Shown here piece after piece: positions 1 through 8,990 of a stretch of DNA of 40,524 nt; the first letter of the stretch is position 1; each line of letters starts with the position of its first letter. The notes beneath the pieces are model-generated. The model did not search any database and was not told where the DNA came from. It worked only from the letters and a program-made list of their open reading frames with translations. The translations under genes were made by a program, and so were the position numbers. This DNA is from OPU3-GD-OMZ sp001901525 (GTDB taxonomy: Bacteria; Pseudomonadota; Gammaproteobacteria; Methylococcales; Methylomonadaceae), in contig CAXCEI010000012.1 in assembly GCA_963981505.1 (NCBI GenBank), positions 1-40,524 of the forward strand, given 5' to 3'.

Positions 1-58
1 CCCCACACCTGCCGATAATTTATCACCTGTAAAAACTCCGATTCAGTAAAATAGAGCC

Positions 59-2638
59 ATGAGTATAAAAGAAAAGCCCGCCAAACAACATACCCCGATG
101 ATGGTCCAGTACCACCGCATTAAGGGCCAGCATCCTGACACCTTATTGTTCTACCGCATGGGGGATTTTTACGAATTGTTTTTTGACGATGCCAAAAAAG
201 CCGCCCGCCTGCTCGATATTACCCTCACCAGCCGCGGCAGTTCAGCCGGCAGCCCGATCCCGATGGCGGGAATCCCCTACCATGCCGCCGACAATTATCT
301 GGCAAAATTGCTCAAAGCCGGTGAATCGGTCGCCATTTGTGAGCAAATTGGCGACCCCGCCACCAGTAAAGGCCCTGTTGAACGCGAAGTGGTGCGCATT
401 ATCACCCCCGGCACCTTAACCGACGACTCGTTTCTTGAGGACAGCCGCGACAACTTATTAGTCGCTATTCATCAGCAAGACGAAAATCTGGCGATTGCCA
501 GTTTAGCGTTAAGTAGCGGCCAGTTGCGCGTTGAAACACTTAACCAATGTAGCGAACTCCCAAGCGTAATCGAACGCCTGCAACCGGCTGAATGTTTAGT
601 TAATGAAGAGATGCCCCTGCCCTCGGCATTAAAATCCCGCACCGGTGTTACCGCCCGACCGCCCTGGCACTTTGACCCTGCCAGTGCCCGGCAAATGATC
701 TTAAGCCAATTTAAAATTCACGATTTAAACGGCTTTGGCTTAGAAAACCTGCCGCTTGCCATCGGTGCTGTCGGCTGTTTACTGCAGTATGTTAAAGAAA
801 CCCAAAAACAAGCCCTGCCGCATCTTCAGGGCATTAGCGTTGAAAAAAGTGATGCCACCGTGGCGCTCGATGGTGCCAGCCGTAAAAACTTAGAGCTCGA
901 CCAACACCCCAGCGGCGATTTACGCTATACCCTGTTTGGCGTGCTCAACAACACCCAAACCGCGATGGGCAGCCGCCACCTTCGGCGCTGGATTAATTTA
1001 CCCCTGCGCTGTCAAAAAACCCTGCACCAGCGTTATCAGGCGATCAGCGCACTCTTAGGGGGCGGCCACTATGAAATCCTGCAACAGTCGTTAAAACAAG
1101 TGGGCGACATTGAACGCATCAGCACCCGCATTGCCCTTAAATCAGCCCGGCCGCGAGATTTAATTGTCCTACGCCATACCCTCGCCGCATTGCCTGACAT
1201 CCAACAATTACTGACCCCACTCGCCGGTATTGCCCGGTTAAAAGCATTAGCCTTGGCCATTGGCACCCAGCCTGACCTATTAACCCTGCTGCAACGTGCA
1301 CTGGTTGACAATCCGCCGGTGTTGATTCGAGACGGCGGCGTGATTGCTGAAAACTACCATGCCGAACTTGATGAGCTCCGAAGCTTAAGTCAAAACGCCG
1401 ACCAATTTTTACTGGACCTTGAAACCCAGGAAAAACAAAACAGCGGCATTGCCACCCTTCGGGTGAATTATAATCGGGTGCACGGTTTTTATATTGAAAT
1501 ACCGCGCTCACAATCAGAGGAGGTACCGGCCCATTACACCCGTAAACAAACCCTTAAAAATACCGAGCGTTTTATTACCGAAGAACTCAAAGCCTTTGAA
1601 GACAAGATCCTTAGCGCCCGGGAAAAATCACTCGCCTTTGAAAAAACGCTGTACGACGATTTACTCAATCAACTCGGTAACGCGGTCTCAGCCCTTCAAC
1701 GCTTAAGCCAAGGGCTTTCTGAACTGGATATTTTAGTTAATTTTGCTGACCGCAGCAGTACCTTAAATCTTACCTGCCCGACCCTTAAAACCAAGCCCGG
1801 TATGAGTATTCAAGGCGGGCGCCACCTGGTGGTGGAGTCGGTGTTAGAAACGCCTTTTGTTGCCAACGATTTAAGCCTTGCGCCCACCCGTCGTATGCTG
1901 ATTATCACCGGCCCGAACATGGGCGGTAAATCGACCTATATGCGCCAGACGGCGCTGATTGTCTTAATGGCCCACATCGGCTGCTTTGTGCCAGCTGAAT
2001 CTGCCGACATCGGCCCTGTTGATAAAATCTTTACCCGCATCGGTGCTTTTGATGATCTGGCCAGTGGCCGCTCGACCTTTATGGTGGAAATGTCTGAAAC
2101 CGCCTATATTCTCAACAATGCCACGGCGAACAGTTTAATTTTAATGGATGAAATCGGACGCGGCACCAGTACCTTTGATGGCTTGTCTCTGGCGTGGGCC
2201 TGCGCTGAATTTCTGGCCAACCAAACTCAGGCTTTTACCCTGTTTGCGACCCATTATTTTGAATTAACGCAATTAACCAATGCTAAAAAAACCATTCATA
2301 ATGTCCATTTAGATGCCCGTGAACACGATAACAAGATTTTCTTTTTACATGCCATTAAAGAGGGTGCCGCCAGTCAAAGCTATGGCTTACAAGTCGCTGC
2401 ACTCGCTGGGGTCCCGACGCCAGTCATTGAAAAAGCCCGGGAGAAATTACAACTTTTAGAACAACAAAGCTACCGCGACCAGCAAAACAGCCTGGGCAGC
2501 GATCAACTCGACCTGTTTAATTTTGAAGAGCATAAGCCAGCCCATGAGGCCATAACCCTTTTAGAAACCCTCGAGCCTGAACAACTCACGCCATTAGAAG
2601 CACTGCAACAACTCTACGCGTTAAAAAAACTGCTCTAA
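59..2638 (+). CDS. mutS: DNA mismatch repair ATPase MutS
   Basis: MutS recognises base mismatches and small insertion/deletion loops and starts MutL-dependent repair. The 859-residue product has the usual family length (E. coli 853). The mismatch-wedge Phe-X-Glu motif is visible as F37-Y38-E39 in the N-terminal domain. The ATPase domain has a Walker A loop GPNMGGKST at residues 618-626 and a Walker B ending in D697-E698, followed by the conserved GRGTSTFDG segment. Near the C-terminus QLDLF (816-820) matches the sliding-clamp-binding pentapeptide, where E. coli MutS also has one. The ATG is preceded by a short AGAG ribosome site. It is the only plus-strand gene at this end and converges with dsbC, with only 12 bases between the two stops and no clear terminator there. 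The assignment is secure. Confidence 0.98.
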   Translation: MSIKEKPAKQHTPMMVQYHRIKGQHPDTLLFYRMGDFYELFFDDAKKAARLLDITLTSRGSSAGSPIPMAGIPYHAADNYLAKLLKAGESVAICEQIGDPATSKGPVEREVVRIITPGTLTDDSFLEDSRDNLLVAIHQQDENLAIASLALSSGQLRVETLNQCSELPSVIERLQPAECLVNEEMPLPSALKSRTGVTARPPWHFDPASARQMILSQFKIHDLNGFGLENLPLAIGAVGCLLQYVKETQKQALPHLQGISVEKSDATVALDGASRKNLELDQHPSGDLRYTLFGVLNNTQTAMGSRHLRRWINLPLRCQKTLHQRYQAISALLGGGHYEILQQSLKQVGDIERISTRIALKSARPRDLIVLRHTLAALPDIQQLLTPLAGIARLKALALAIGTQPDLLTLLQRALVDNPPVLIRDGGVIAENYHAELDELRSLSQNADQFLLDLETQEKQNSGIATLRVNYNRVHGFYIEIPRSQSEEVPAHYTRKQTLKNTERFITEELKAFEDKILSAREKSLAFEKTLYDDLLNQLGNAVSALQRLSQGLSELDILVNFADRSSTLNLTCPTLKTKPGMSIQGGRHLVVESVLETPFVANDLSLAPTRRMLIITGPNMGGKSTYMRQTALIVLMAHIGCFVPAESADIGPVDKIFTRIGAFDDLASGRSTFMVEMSETAYILNNATANSLILMDEIGRGTSTFDGLSLAWACAEFLANQTQAFTLFATHYFELTQLTNAKKTIHNVHLDAREHDNKIFFLHAIKEGAASQSYGLQVAALAGVPTPVIEKAREKLQLLEQQSYRDQQNSLGSDQLDLFNFEEHKPAHEAITLLETLEPEQLTPLEALQQLYALKKLL

Positions 2639-2650
2639 GGCAAAACAAGG

Positions 2651-3364
2651 TTATTCAAAGGCTAAAGCTTTTTCCAACTGCTCTGCGGGCATATAGCCTG
2701 CAAAAATAGTGCCTTTTTCAGTCACCATCATCGGCGTACCACTCAGGCCTAAAGTATTTGCCAGCGCCATGTGTTTTTTCACCGGATTATCACAGGTTTT
2801 TTTAATCGGATCCTGACCTGATTTCGCCGCCGTCAGCGCTGCATGCCGGTCGTTGGCACACCACACTGAAACCGCCTTATCATAAGACTCAGACCCTAAA
2901 CCGGCTCTGGGGTAAAACAAATAATGAACACTGATTCCGCGTGCTAAATACTGGTCAATTTCACGGTGTAATTTCCGGCAATAACCGCAATCGATATCAG
3001 TAAAAATGGTGATTTTATATTTCGGCTGATCCGCCGTAAAAATAAGCATTTCTTCCGGTGCAATGCCGGCTACCGCTTTGACCCGCGCACCGCTTAAACG
3101 CCCCTCGGTGAGATCTTTCCGCGCGGCGATATCAATCAGCTGGCCTTGTAATAAATAGTTCCCGTCACTGGAGACATAAACGATCTTAGAGCCAATAACC
3201 ACTTCATAGACGCCCGGAATTTCAGAGCCCTGAATCGAATCAACCGTTAAACTCGGCATCGCCTTTGCTAAGGCTGCTCTAACCGCCTCTTCCCCCGCAT
3301 AAACCGGAGTGATACAAACCACAGCCAATACTATTTTTAAAAATCTAACGCCCCATAGCTGCAT
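2651..3364 (-). CDS. dsbC: Thiol:disulfide interchange protein DsbC (periplasmic isomerase)
   Basis: This periplasmic disulfide isomerase reshuffles wrong disulfide bonds and is kept reduced by DsbD. The 237-residue product starts with a hydrophobic signal peptide (about residues 8-23, ending VYA). An N-terminal dimerisation domain precedes a thioredoxin-like domain with the active site C126-G-Y-C129 and the cis-proline loop at T210-P211. A second cysteine pair, C169 and C191, corresponds to the structural disulfide of E. coli DsbC. Length matches E. coli DsbC (236). An AAGGAG ribosome site lies directly after the rseP stop, 8 bases before the ATG, so it is probably the last gene of the rpsB-to-rseP block. 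In E. coli dsbC sits with xerD and recJ, so this location is unusual. DsbG is a less likely alternative. Confidence 0.93.
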   Translation of the reverse strand: MQLWGVRFLKIVLAVVCITPVYAGEEAVRAALAKAMPSLTVDSIQGSEIPGVYEVVIGSKIVYVSSDGNYLLQGQLIDIAARKDLTEGRLSGARVKAVAGIAPEEMLIFTADQPKYKITIFTDIDCGYCRKLHREIDQYLARGISVHYLFYPRAGLGSESYDKAVSVWCANDRHAALTAAKSGQDPIKKTCDNPVKKHMALANTLGLSGTPMMVTEKGTIFAGYMPAEQLEKALAFE

Positions 3365-3376
3365 ACCGAAGACTCC

Positions 3377-4747
3377 TTAACTAAATAATCGCTGAATATC
3401 TAACATAACCGCAAGCGCCATGAGTGATAACAAGATAACAAAACCAAATTGCTGAAACATGATCTGAATACGTTCTGACACCGGACTGCCTTTGATCGCC
3501 TCAATGGCATAAAACATTAAATGGCCCCCGTCTAAGACCGGAATCGGTAATAAATTCAACACACCGAGACTCACACTCACCACGGCGAGGAATTTTAAGA
3601 AATGTACCAAGCCTAAATCAGCTGACTGGCCGGCATATTGCGCAATGGTCAAAGGGCCGCTCAGATTGTCAACCGAGGCGGTGCCAACCACCATAAAACC
3701 GACCATCTTCACCGAAGCAATAGCAAATTGATAGGTTTTATCACACGCTGTTAAAAAACCCTCCAGCGGTGGCAAGGTATATTCCACCCGCATCGATTGA
3801 ATTAAATCGGCAGGGACTTTGGCACCGGCACCGATTTTTCCCTGAACTCCCGAGGTGGTCTCCAACCGGTCTGGGGTAATGGTAAGATCCATCACCACAC
3901 CGCCGCGCTCAATGACGAACTGCAATCTCTCCCCGGGGGATTTTTTCACATGATCGACCACATCCATCCACTTACTAATCGGTTCCCCATTGGCACTTAC
4001 AATGTAATCATCGATGGCAAGTCCGGCCTTTTCAGCCGGGCCTTCCGGTACAATTTTGCCAATTACCGGTGCGATCGTCGGGGACCATAACGATAACCCC
4101 AACGCTTTATAAAACTTAGCCGGATCGGTTTCTAATACCGCCGGTAACTGTAAAAATCTGGCGGTTTTTTCACCGTTATCGGTTAATACTTCGACCGCAA
4201 TCTTACGTTCACCATTTAGGGCTGTGGAAAACAAAGTTCCCATGGCCTCAGACCAGGTCGGTGCTAATGTGTTATTTACCGAAATAATTTCATCTCTTTC
4301 GGTAAAGCCCGCATCTGCGGCAAGGGTCGCTGATTCAGGCTCTGCTATCACCGGACGAATACCAATATCGCCAATGAAAAAAACGGCCCAATACAAAAAT
4401 ACCGCTAAGATTAAATTGAATAACGGTCCTGCCAACACGATAGCAGACCGTGACCATAAGGGTTGTCGGTTAAACGCAAACGGCAAGTCTGACTGCTGCA
4501 CCGGCTCCATGCGCTCATCAAGCATTTTGACGTAACCGCCTAAAGGAATGGCGGCAATAACATATTCAGTCGAGGCGGGCGTTTTCTGATAACGCCACAA
4601 CACTTTACCAAAACCAATGGAAAAACGAAGTACTCTGACCCCTAATTTACGTGCCACCCAAAAGTGGCCGTATTCGTGAAAGGAGACTAAAACACCGATC
4701 GCAACCAGAAAGTAAAACAGCGTGTATAAAAAAGACGGTGATTCCAC
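3377..4747 (-). CDS. rseP: RIP site-2 protease RseP (sigma-E pathway)
   Basis: RseP is an inner-membrane zinc protease. It cuts the anti-sigma factor RseA within the membrane after DegS has clipped it, and it also clears signal peptides. The 456-residue protein has the first-helix metal motif H24-E-Y-G-H28 and the distal LDGG motif with D406 as third ligand. Between them lie two PDZ-like regions (about 110-300), including a GPAEKAG-type loop. Hydrophobic helices are seen near residues 8-25, 95-115, 375-400 and 430-450. The start is 2 bases after the dxr stop, as expected for an operon. In many gammaproteobacteria bamA follows rseP; here dsbC follows instead. Confidence 0.97.
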   Translation of the reverse strand: MESPSFLYTLFYFLVAIGVLVSFHEYGHFWVARKLGVRVLRFSIGFGKVLWRYQKTPASTEYVIAAIPLGGYVKMLDERMEPVQQSDLPFAFNRQPLWSRSAIVLAGPLFNLILAVFLYWAVFFIGDIGIRPVIAEPESATLAADAGFTERDEIISVNNTLAPTWSEAMGTLFSTALNGERKIAVEVLTDNGEKTARFLQLPAVLETDPAKFYKALGLSLWSPTIAPVIGKIVPEGPAEKAGLAIDDYIVSANGEPISKWMDVVDHVKKSPGERLQFVIERGGVVMDLTITPDRLETTSGVQGKIGAGAKVPADLIQSMRVEYTLPPLEGFLTACDKTYQFAIASVKMVGFMVVGTASVDNLSGPLTIAQYAGQSADLGLVHFLKFLAVVSVSLGVLNLLPIPVLDGGHLMFYAIEAIKGSPVSERIQIMFQQFGFVILLSLMALAVMLDIQRLFS

Positions 4748-4749
4748 GC

Positions 4750-5931
4750 TTACGCCATTTCGCTGATAATTTCTTCAGAATGCTCTCGGGCCAACCGGTC
4801 TGCATCCAGCACAACATCCAGATTCTCAGCCCTTCCCTCTGAAATTAAACTCATACAACGTTCAATCACTTTGGCAATATCGGTAAACCGGATCCGCTCT
4901 TGTAAGAATGCGGCAACCGCAATTTCATTGGCCGCATTCAAAACGGTCGGCATAATACCCCCAGCATCAATCGCTTGGTAAGCCAGCCGTAAACAAGGAA
5001 AGCGTTCCAGGTCAGGTTCTTCAAAATCCATCCGTTTGACATCAAAAATATTTAACGGCTCAGCCCCTGATTCAAAACGCTCCGGCATTGCCAATGCATG
5101 AGCAATGGGAATACGCATATCGGGATTACCCATTTGAGCCAGTACTGTACCATCGACATAATCAACCATCGAATGAATAATACTTTGTGGGTGCAGAACA
5201 ATTTGAATCTTATCAGACGACATATTAAACAATAAACAAGCCTCAATCATTTCCAGACCTTTGTTCATCATCGTCGCCGAATCCACCGAAATTTTCTGAC
5301 CCATGTCCCAGTTCGGGTGCGCCACGGCCTGTGCGGGTGTGACATCCACCAATTGTTCCACCGGCATCGTTCTAAAAGGACCGCCCGAAGCCGTGAGTAA
5401 GATTCGCCGTGCCACCGGTGCCTTATCCCCTGCTTGATAACCCGCTGGCATACATTGAAAAATAGCATTATGCTCGCTGTCGATCGGCAGTAACTGCGCG
5501 TTAGACTCAGCGACGGCTTCCATAAATAAATCACCTGACATGACCAAGGCCTCTTTATTGGCCAATAACACCGTTTTGCCGGCTTTTGCTGCGGCTAAGG
5601 TCGGCAATAACCCCGCTGCACCGACAATCGCCGCCATCACCGAGTCCACTGCCGTTAAGACAGAAACTTGCTCAAGCCCTGCCGTTCCGGTTAAAACTTC
5701 AATCGATGAAACTTCAGAGGACGCAATTAAGCGCTTAAATTCTTCTGCTTTTTGAGTATCGACCACCACGACGTACTGGGGACGATGATCCAGACATTGC
5801 TGAAATAAATCAGCAATATTGGTATTGCCTGTCAACGCAATGACTTGATAAAGATTGGGGTGACGCCCCACTACATCCAGCGTACTGACTCCAATCGAGC
5901 CGGTTGAACCGAGAATACAAATACCCTTCAT
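4750..5931 (-). CDS. dxr: 1-deoxy-D-xylulose 5-phosphate reductoisomerase
   Basis: Dxr catalyses the NADPH-dependent rearrangement and reduction of DXP to 2-C-methyl-D-erythritol 4-phosphate, the committed step of the non-mevalonate isoprenoid pathway and the target of fosmidomycin. The 393-residue product begins with the dinucleotide-binding loop GSTGSIG (residues 8-14). Metal ligands are visible as D151 and E153 in a PIDSEHNA segment and E227 in a MMNKGLE segment. The substrate loop ASGGPF and the HPNWDMG stretch are also conserved. The ATG overlaps the cdsA stop in an ATGA arrangement, suggesting translational coupling. It feeds the undecaprenyl phosphate made by the neighbouring uppS. Confidence 0.98.
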   Translation of the reverse strand: MKGICILGSTGSIGVSTLDVVGRHPNLYQVIALTGNTNIADLFQQCLDHRPQYVVVVDTQKAEEFKRLIASSEVSSIEVLTGTAGLEQVSVLTAVDSVMAAIVGAAGLLPTLAAAKAGKTVLLANKEALVMSGDLFMEAVAESNAQLLPIDSEHNAIFQCMPAGYQAGDKAPVARRILLTASGGPFRTMPVEQLVDVTPAQAVAHPNWDMGQKISVDSATMMNKGLEMIEACLLFNMSSDKIQIVLHPQSIIHSMVDYVDGTVLAQMGNPDMRIPIAHALAMPERFESGAEPLNIFDVKRMDFEEPDLERFPCLRLAYQAIDAGGIMPTVLNAANEIAVAAFLQERIRFTDIAKVIERCMSLISEGRAENLDVVLDADRLAREHSEEIISEMA

Positions 5932-6797
5932 GAAACTTGGCGAATTAAAATAACACCCAAATAAAATACCGGAATCGCAGAAATCAAACTGTCTAAGCGG
6001 TCCAGTACACCGCCGTGACCGGGCAGTAAGGTTCCAGAATCTTTAACGCCTTGACGGCGTTTAAGTAGACTAATAAACAAGTCACCATAAATAGAAACCA
6101 AAACCGTAAACATAGACAACATGACAAAATTAGCGGCAATAATGAGTGGAAAACCGTAATAAAACCCTAAGCCAATCCCCATCAATATGGCTGAAATAAT
6201 TGCGCCGTACATGCCGGCAATGGTTTTCCCCGGACTGATTTCCGGTGCCAACTTCATTTCGCCATACTTTCGTCCGACAAAGTAAGCGGCAATATCGGCC
6301 GCCCAAATTAGCAACAGAAAATACATAATCATTTCATTGCCGTAAAGCGCTCTGAGCCGGGTAAAAAACAACCATGCCGAAAGGAGTACAAGCCACCCTA
6401 AAATCAACTTAAAACGCTTTTTAATCTTAATTTCAAGTAAGGCGCCACCGGCATTACGAATCAGAATCATCGCAAACAACCACCACAGTACCGGCCCGAT
6501 AGCCAGCCAATCGATAATGCCGGACAACTCGTAAATATCTAAGTTATGTAACTCGTCAACCAGATACTCAATAAAATCTACCCATGAACCCATCGCTTGC
6601 ATCGATAGTCCTAAACAGACCAGAAAAATAACTTTCAAAATCCGGTCATTAATACCCGATATGCTCACCCATTCCCAGCCCGCCACTAAAATGAAAAAGG
6701 CACAAAATAGATTAAAATAATCACTCGGTAATAAAAAAACCGCTGCGATAATGGCAGGAATCAATACAAGTGCTGTAATAATACGTTTAATTAACAT
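5928..6797 (-). CDS. cdsA: Phosphatidate cytidylyltransferase (CDP-diacylglycerol synthase)
   Basis: CdsA makes CDP-diacylglycerol from phosphatidate and CTP, the branch point for all membrane phospholipids. The 289-residue protein is strongly hydrophobic, with about eight membrane helices. The family signature is near the C-terminus (about residues 245-272): SLLKRRQGVKD followed by PGHGGVLDRLDS, with the conserved Lys-Asp and the Asp-Arg-X-Asp metal/CTP site. It lies 30 bases downstream of uppS and overlaps dxr by four bases. The length is typical of the family. Confidence 0.97.
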   Translation of the reverse strand: MLIKRIITALVLIPAIIAAVFLLPSDYFNLFCAFFILVAGWEWVSISGINDRILKVIFLVCLGLSMQAMGSWVDFIEYLVDELHNLDIYELSGIIDWLAIGPVLWWLFAMILIRNAGGALLEIKIKKRFKLILGWLVLLSAWLFFTRLRALYGNEMIMYFLLLIWAADIAAYFVGRKYGEMKLAPEISPGKTIAGMYGAIISAILMGIGLGFYYGFPLIIAANFVMLSMFTVLVSIYGDLFISLLKRRQGVKDSGTLLPGHGGVLDRLDSLISAIPVFYLGVILIRQVS

Positions 6798-6827
6798 CGT
6801 CTCTTCTAATCGTCTTGATAATTTAAG

Positions 6828-7634
6828 TTATAGTTCGTTTTTAGTATTGTTTTGGGCTGATTCGATCTGTTCCCCCGTATGACCGAAGCGCCGTTGCCTA
6901 TTTTGATAGGCAAAAATAGCCTCCCTCAAATAATCTTCGTTAAAGTCAGGCCACAGTACCGCACTATTAAAGAATTCGGTATAAGCCATTTGCCATAACA
7001 TAAAATTACTGATTCTTTTTTCACCCCCGGTCCGTATAAACAAATCCGGGTCAGCAATCCCTGCCGTTGCCAAAGAGTCTTCAAACAACGCTTCAGTCAC
7101 CTTAAGGTTACCGTCATTATTGGCAACCGCCTGTTGAATAAGTCTCTCAGCCGCCTGACAAATATCCCAACGACCGCCATAATTGGCCGCGATAATTAAC
7201 GTCATCCCTGTATTTTCACCCGTTAATTGTTCGCTTTCTTTTATTTTATCTTGCAGCGCCTGAGAAAAAGCACCGCGATCCCCGATAAAAAGCAGGCGAA
7301 CCTTATTTTCATTTAAACGCTTAACTTCCTGCTTAAGCGTCGTCATGAACAAGCGCATCAAGATTTCAATCTCTTCCTTGGGTCTGCGCCAGTTCTCGCT
7401 ACTAAAAGCAAACAGGCTTAAAACCTCTACGCCCTGTTGGGCACAATACTCAACGGTACGCCGCACCGCTTTTGAACCGGCATGATGCCCGGCCGTTCGC
7501 GGCAAGTGCTTCGCTTGCGCCCACCGGCCATTACCGTCCATGACAATAGCAATGTGTTTCGGCATTCTCACGCCAACAGTTCCAGCCTCAACGTCCACCC
7601 CGGCATTCATTTCTTTATTTGTTGCGCTCAACAA
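6828..7634 (-). CDS. uppS: Undecaprenyl diphosphate synthase (cis-prenyltransferase)
   Basis: UppS extends farnesyl diphosphate with eight isopentenyl units in cis to make the C55 carrier lipid for peptidoglycan and LPS. The catalytic segment IAIVMDGNGRWA contains the magnesium-binding D33. FAFSSENWRRP and the C-terminal RTGGEKRISNF stretch are also family signatures. The 268-residue form is slightly longer than E. coli (253). I kept the upstream ATG because the first residues, MLSAT, resemble the E. coli start; later Met9 and Met24 are possible. It starts 2 bases after the frr stop. Methionine 24 lies just before the conserved core, so a shorter protein cannot be excluded. Confidence 0.97.
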   Translation of the reverse strand: MLSATNKEMNAGVDVEAGTVGVRMPKHIAIVMDGNGRWAQAKHLPRTAGHHAGSKAVRRTVEYCAQQGVEVLSLFAFSSENWRRPKEEIEILMRLFMTTLKQEVKRLNENKVRLLFIGDRGAFSQALQDKIKESEQLTGENTGMTLIIAANYGGRWDICQAAERLIQQAVANNDGNLKVTEALFEDSLATAGIADPDLFIRTGGEKRISNFMLWQMAYTEFFNSAVLWPDFNEDYLREAIFAYQNRQRRFGHTGEQIESAQNNTKNEL

Positions 7635-7636
7635 TA

Positions 7637-8194
7637 CTAAAAAGACATCAAATCAGCTTCTTTTTCTTCCAAGAGCTTTTCCACAGCCTTGACATAACTG
7701 TCGGTTAGCTTTTGAATCTTTTCTTCACCTTTATGCGACTCATCCTCAGAGATCATTTTCTCTTTCAAGGCTTCTTTAATTTCAGAATTTGCATCCCGGC
7801 GAATACTTCGGATAGAAATCCGGCCATTTTCAACTTCGTGCTTAACCAGTTTCACCAAGTCACGACGTCGTTCTTCGGTTAACGGCGGCAACGGTATACG
7901 AATCACCGTGCCGGTTGTTGCCGGGTTCAAACCCATATCAGAAGCCAATATCGCTTTCTCAATCGCCTGTACCATGCCCTGTTCCCAAGGGGTAACCGTT
8001 AACGTTCTAGAGTCTTCCACAGCCACGTTTGCAACCTGCGTTAAGGGAGTACCTGTACCGTAGTAGGACACTTGTATTTGATTGAGTAAACTGGGATGCG
8101 CTCGCCCGGTTCTTATTTTCAAAAAGGCCTGCTTTACCGCTTCAACACTTTTAGTCATCCGTGCAGAAGCATCTTGTTCTATATCACTAATCAT
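7637..8194 (-). CDS. frr: Ribosome recycling factor
   Basis: Together with EF-G, RRF splits the post-termination ribosome. The 185-residue product matches the universal family length. It has the first-helix segment SVEAVKQAFLKIRTGRAHP and the C-terminal helical part with a conserved RRDANSEIK-type motif around residue 130, forming the three-helix domain. The ATG shares one base with the pyrH stop (TAATG), so translation is likely coupled. The pyrH-frr-uppS order is conserved across proteobacteria. Confidence 0.98.
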   Translation of the reverse strand: MISDIEQDASARMTKSVEAVKQAFLKIRTGRAHPSLLNQIQVSYYGTGTPLTQVANVAVEDSRTLTVTPWEQGMVQAIEKAILASDMGLNPATTGTVIRIPLPPLTEERRRDLVKLVKHEVENGRISIRSIRRDANSEIKEALKEKMISEDESHKGEEKIQKLTDSYVKAVEKLLEEKEADLMSF

Positions 8195-8919
8195 TACTCA
8201 CCTCTAGCCGTTATTAAAGATCCCAAATCTTCACCTTGCATTAACCGCATAATGGCACCCGGCTCAAAAATATTCATCACCCGCAGTGATATATTATTAT
8301 CACGGCACAAGACTAAAGCCGTTGCATCCATAACGCCCAACCGTTGATCAAGCGCTTCATCAAAAGTCAGGTGTTTATACAATACAGCGTCACTGTGTTG
8401 TGCAGGGTCTGCCGAATAAACACCTTCCACTTTGGTTGCTTTGATCAAAAGATCAGCATTTATTTCAACGGCCCGTAAACTGGCTGCAGAATCCGTAGTA
8501 AAAAAAGGATTACCCATCCCGGCTGCAAAAATAGCCACCCGCCCTTTTTCTAAATGCCGGACGGCACGGCGACGAATATAATCTTCACAAACCTGATTAA
8601 TTTGCAAGGCCGACATCACCCGCACCGGTTGATCAATACATTCCAAGGCATCTTGCATCGCCATTGCATTAATGACTGTTGCCAACATTCCCATATGATC
8701 ACTGGTGACACGGTCCAAACCTTCAGAGGCTTTTTGCGCACCACGCAGTATATTACCACCGCCGATAACCAAACCAACCTCAACGCCAGCATCACATAAT
8801 TCTTTGATTTCAGTGGCTAAACGCTTCAAGATCTTGGCGTCTATACTGCCACCTTCTTCACTCATCAACGCTTCACCACTTAACTTCAGCAAAATACGTC
8901 GACAAATCATAGTCGTCAT
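8194..8919 (-). CDS. pyrH: UMP kinase
   Basis: PyrH phosphorylates UMP to UDP in the pyrimidine pathway. It is a hexameric, GTP-activated amino acid kinase-fold enzyme. The 241-residue product has the N-terminal phosphate-binding stretch RILLKLSGEALM, the glycine loop VIGGGNILRG and the downstream SDHMGMLATVINA segment. Length equals E. coli PyrH (241). The chosen ATG is preceded by a near-perfect AAGGAG seven bases upstream. An extended -10 element in front of the gene suggests it can be transcribed apart from rpsB-tsf. Confidence 0.98.
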   Translation of the reverse strand: MTTMICRRILLKLSGEALMSEEGGSIDAKILKRLATEIKELCDAGVEVGLVIGGGNILRGAQKASEGLDRVTSDHMGMLATVINAMAMQDALECIDQPVRVMSALQINQVCEDYIRRRAVRHLEKGRVAIFAAGMGNPFFTTDSAASLRAVEINADLLIKATKVEGVYSADPAQHSDAVLYKHLTFDEALDQRLGVMDATALVLCRDNNISLRVMNIFEPGAIMRLMQGEDLGSLITARGE

Positions 8920-8963
8920 AACCAGTCTCCTTATCCTAAATCAATGTAGCAACAAAAGGAGAG

Positions 8964-8972
8964 ATTCTAGCA
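8964..8972 (-). promoter_or_regulatory. Putative extended -10 promoter for pyrH-frr-uppS
   Basis: Reading the minus strand, TGC is followed by TAGAAT, an extended -10 element with five of six consensus bases. It lies about 45 bases before the pyrH start. The region 17 bases further upstream has no convincing -35, as is usual for extended -10 promoters. The position between tsf and pyrH fits an internal operon promoter, but this is a visual call only. Confidence 0.35.
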
Positions 8973-8990
8973 CAGCCGTGGGGGTAAAAG

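Noticed and set aside
1069..1511. Open frames on the minus strand inside mutS
   Set aside because: They are antisense to an intact, well-conserved gene and have no family features or ribosome sites.
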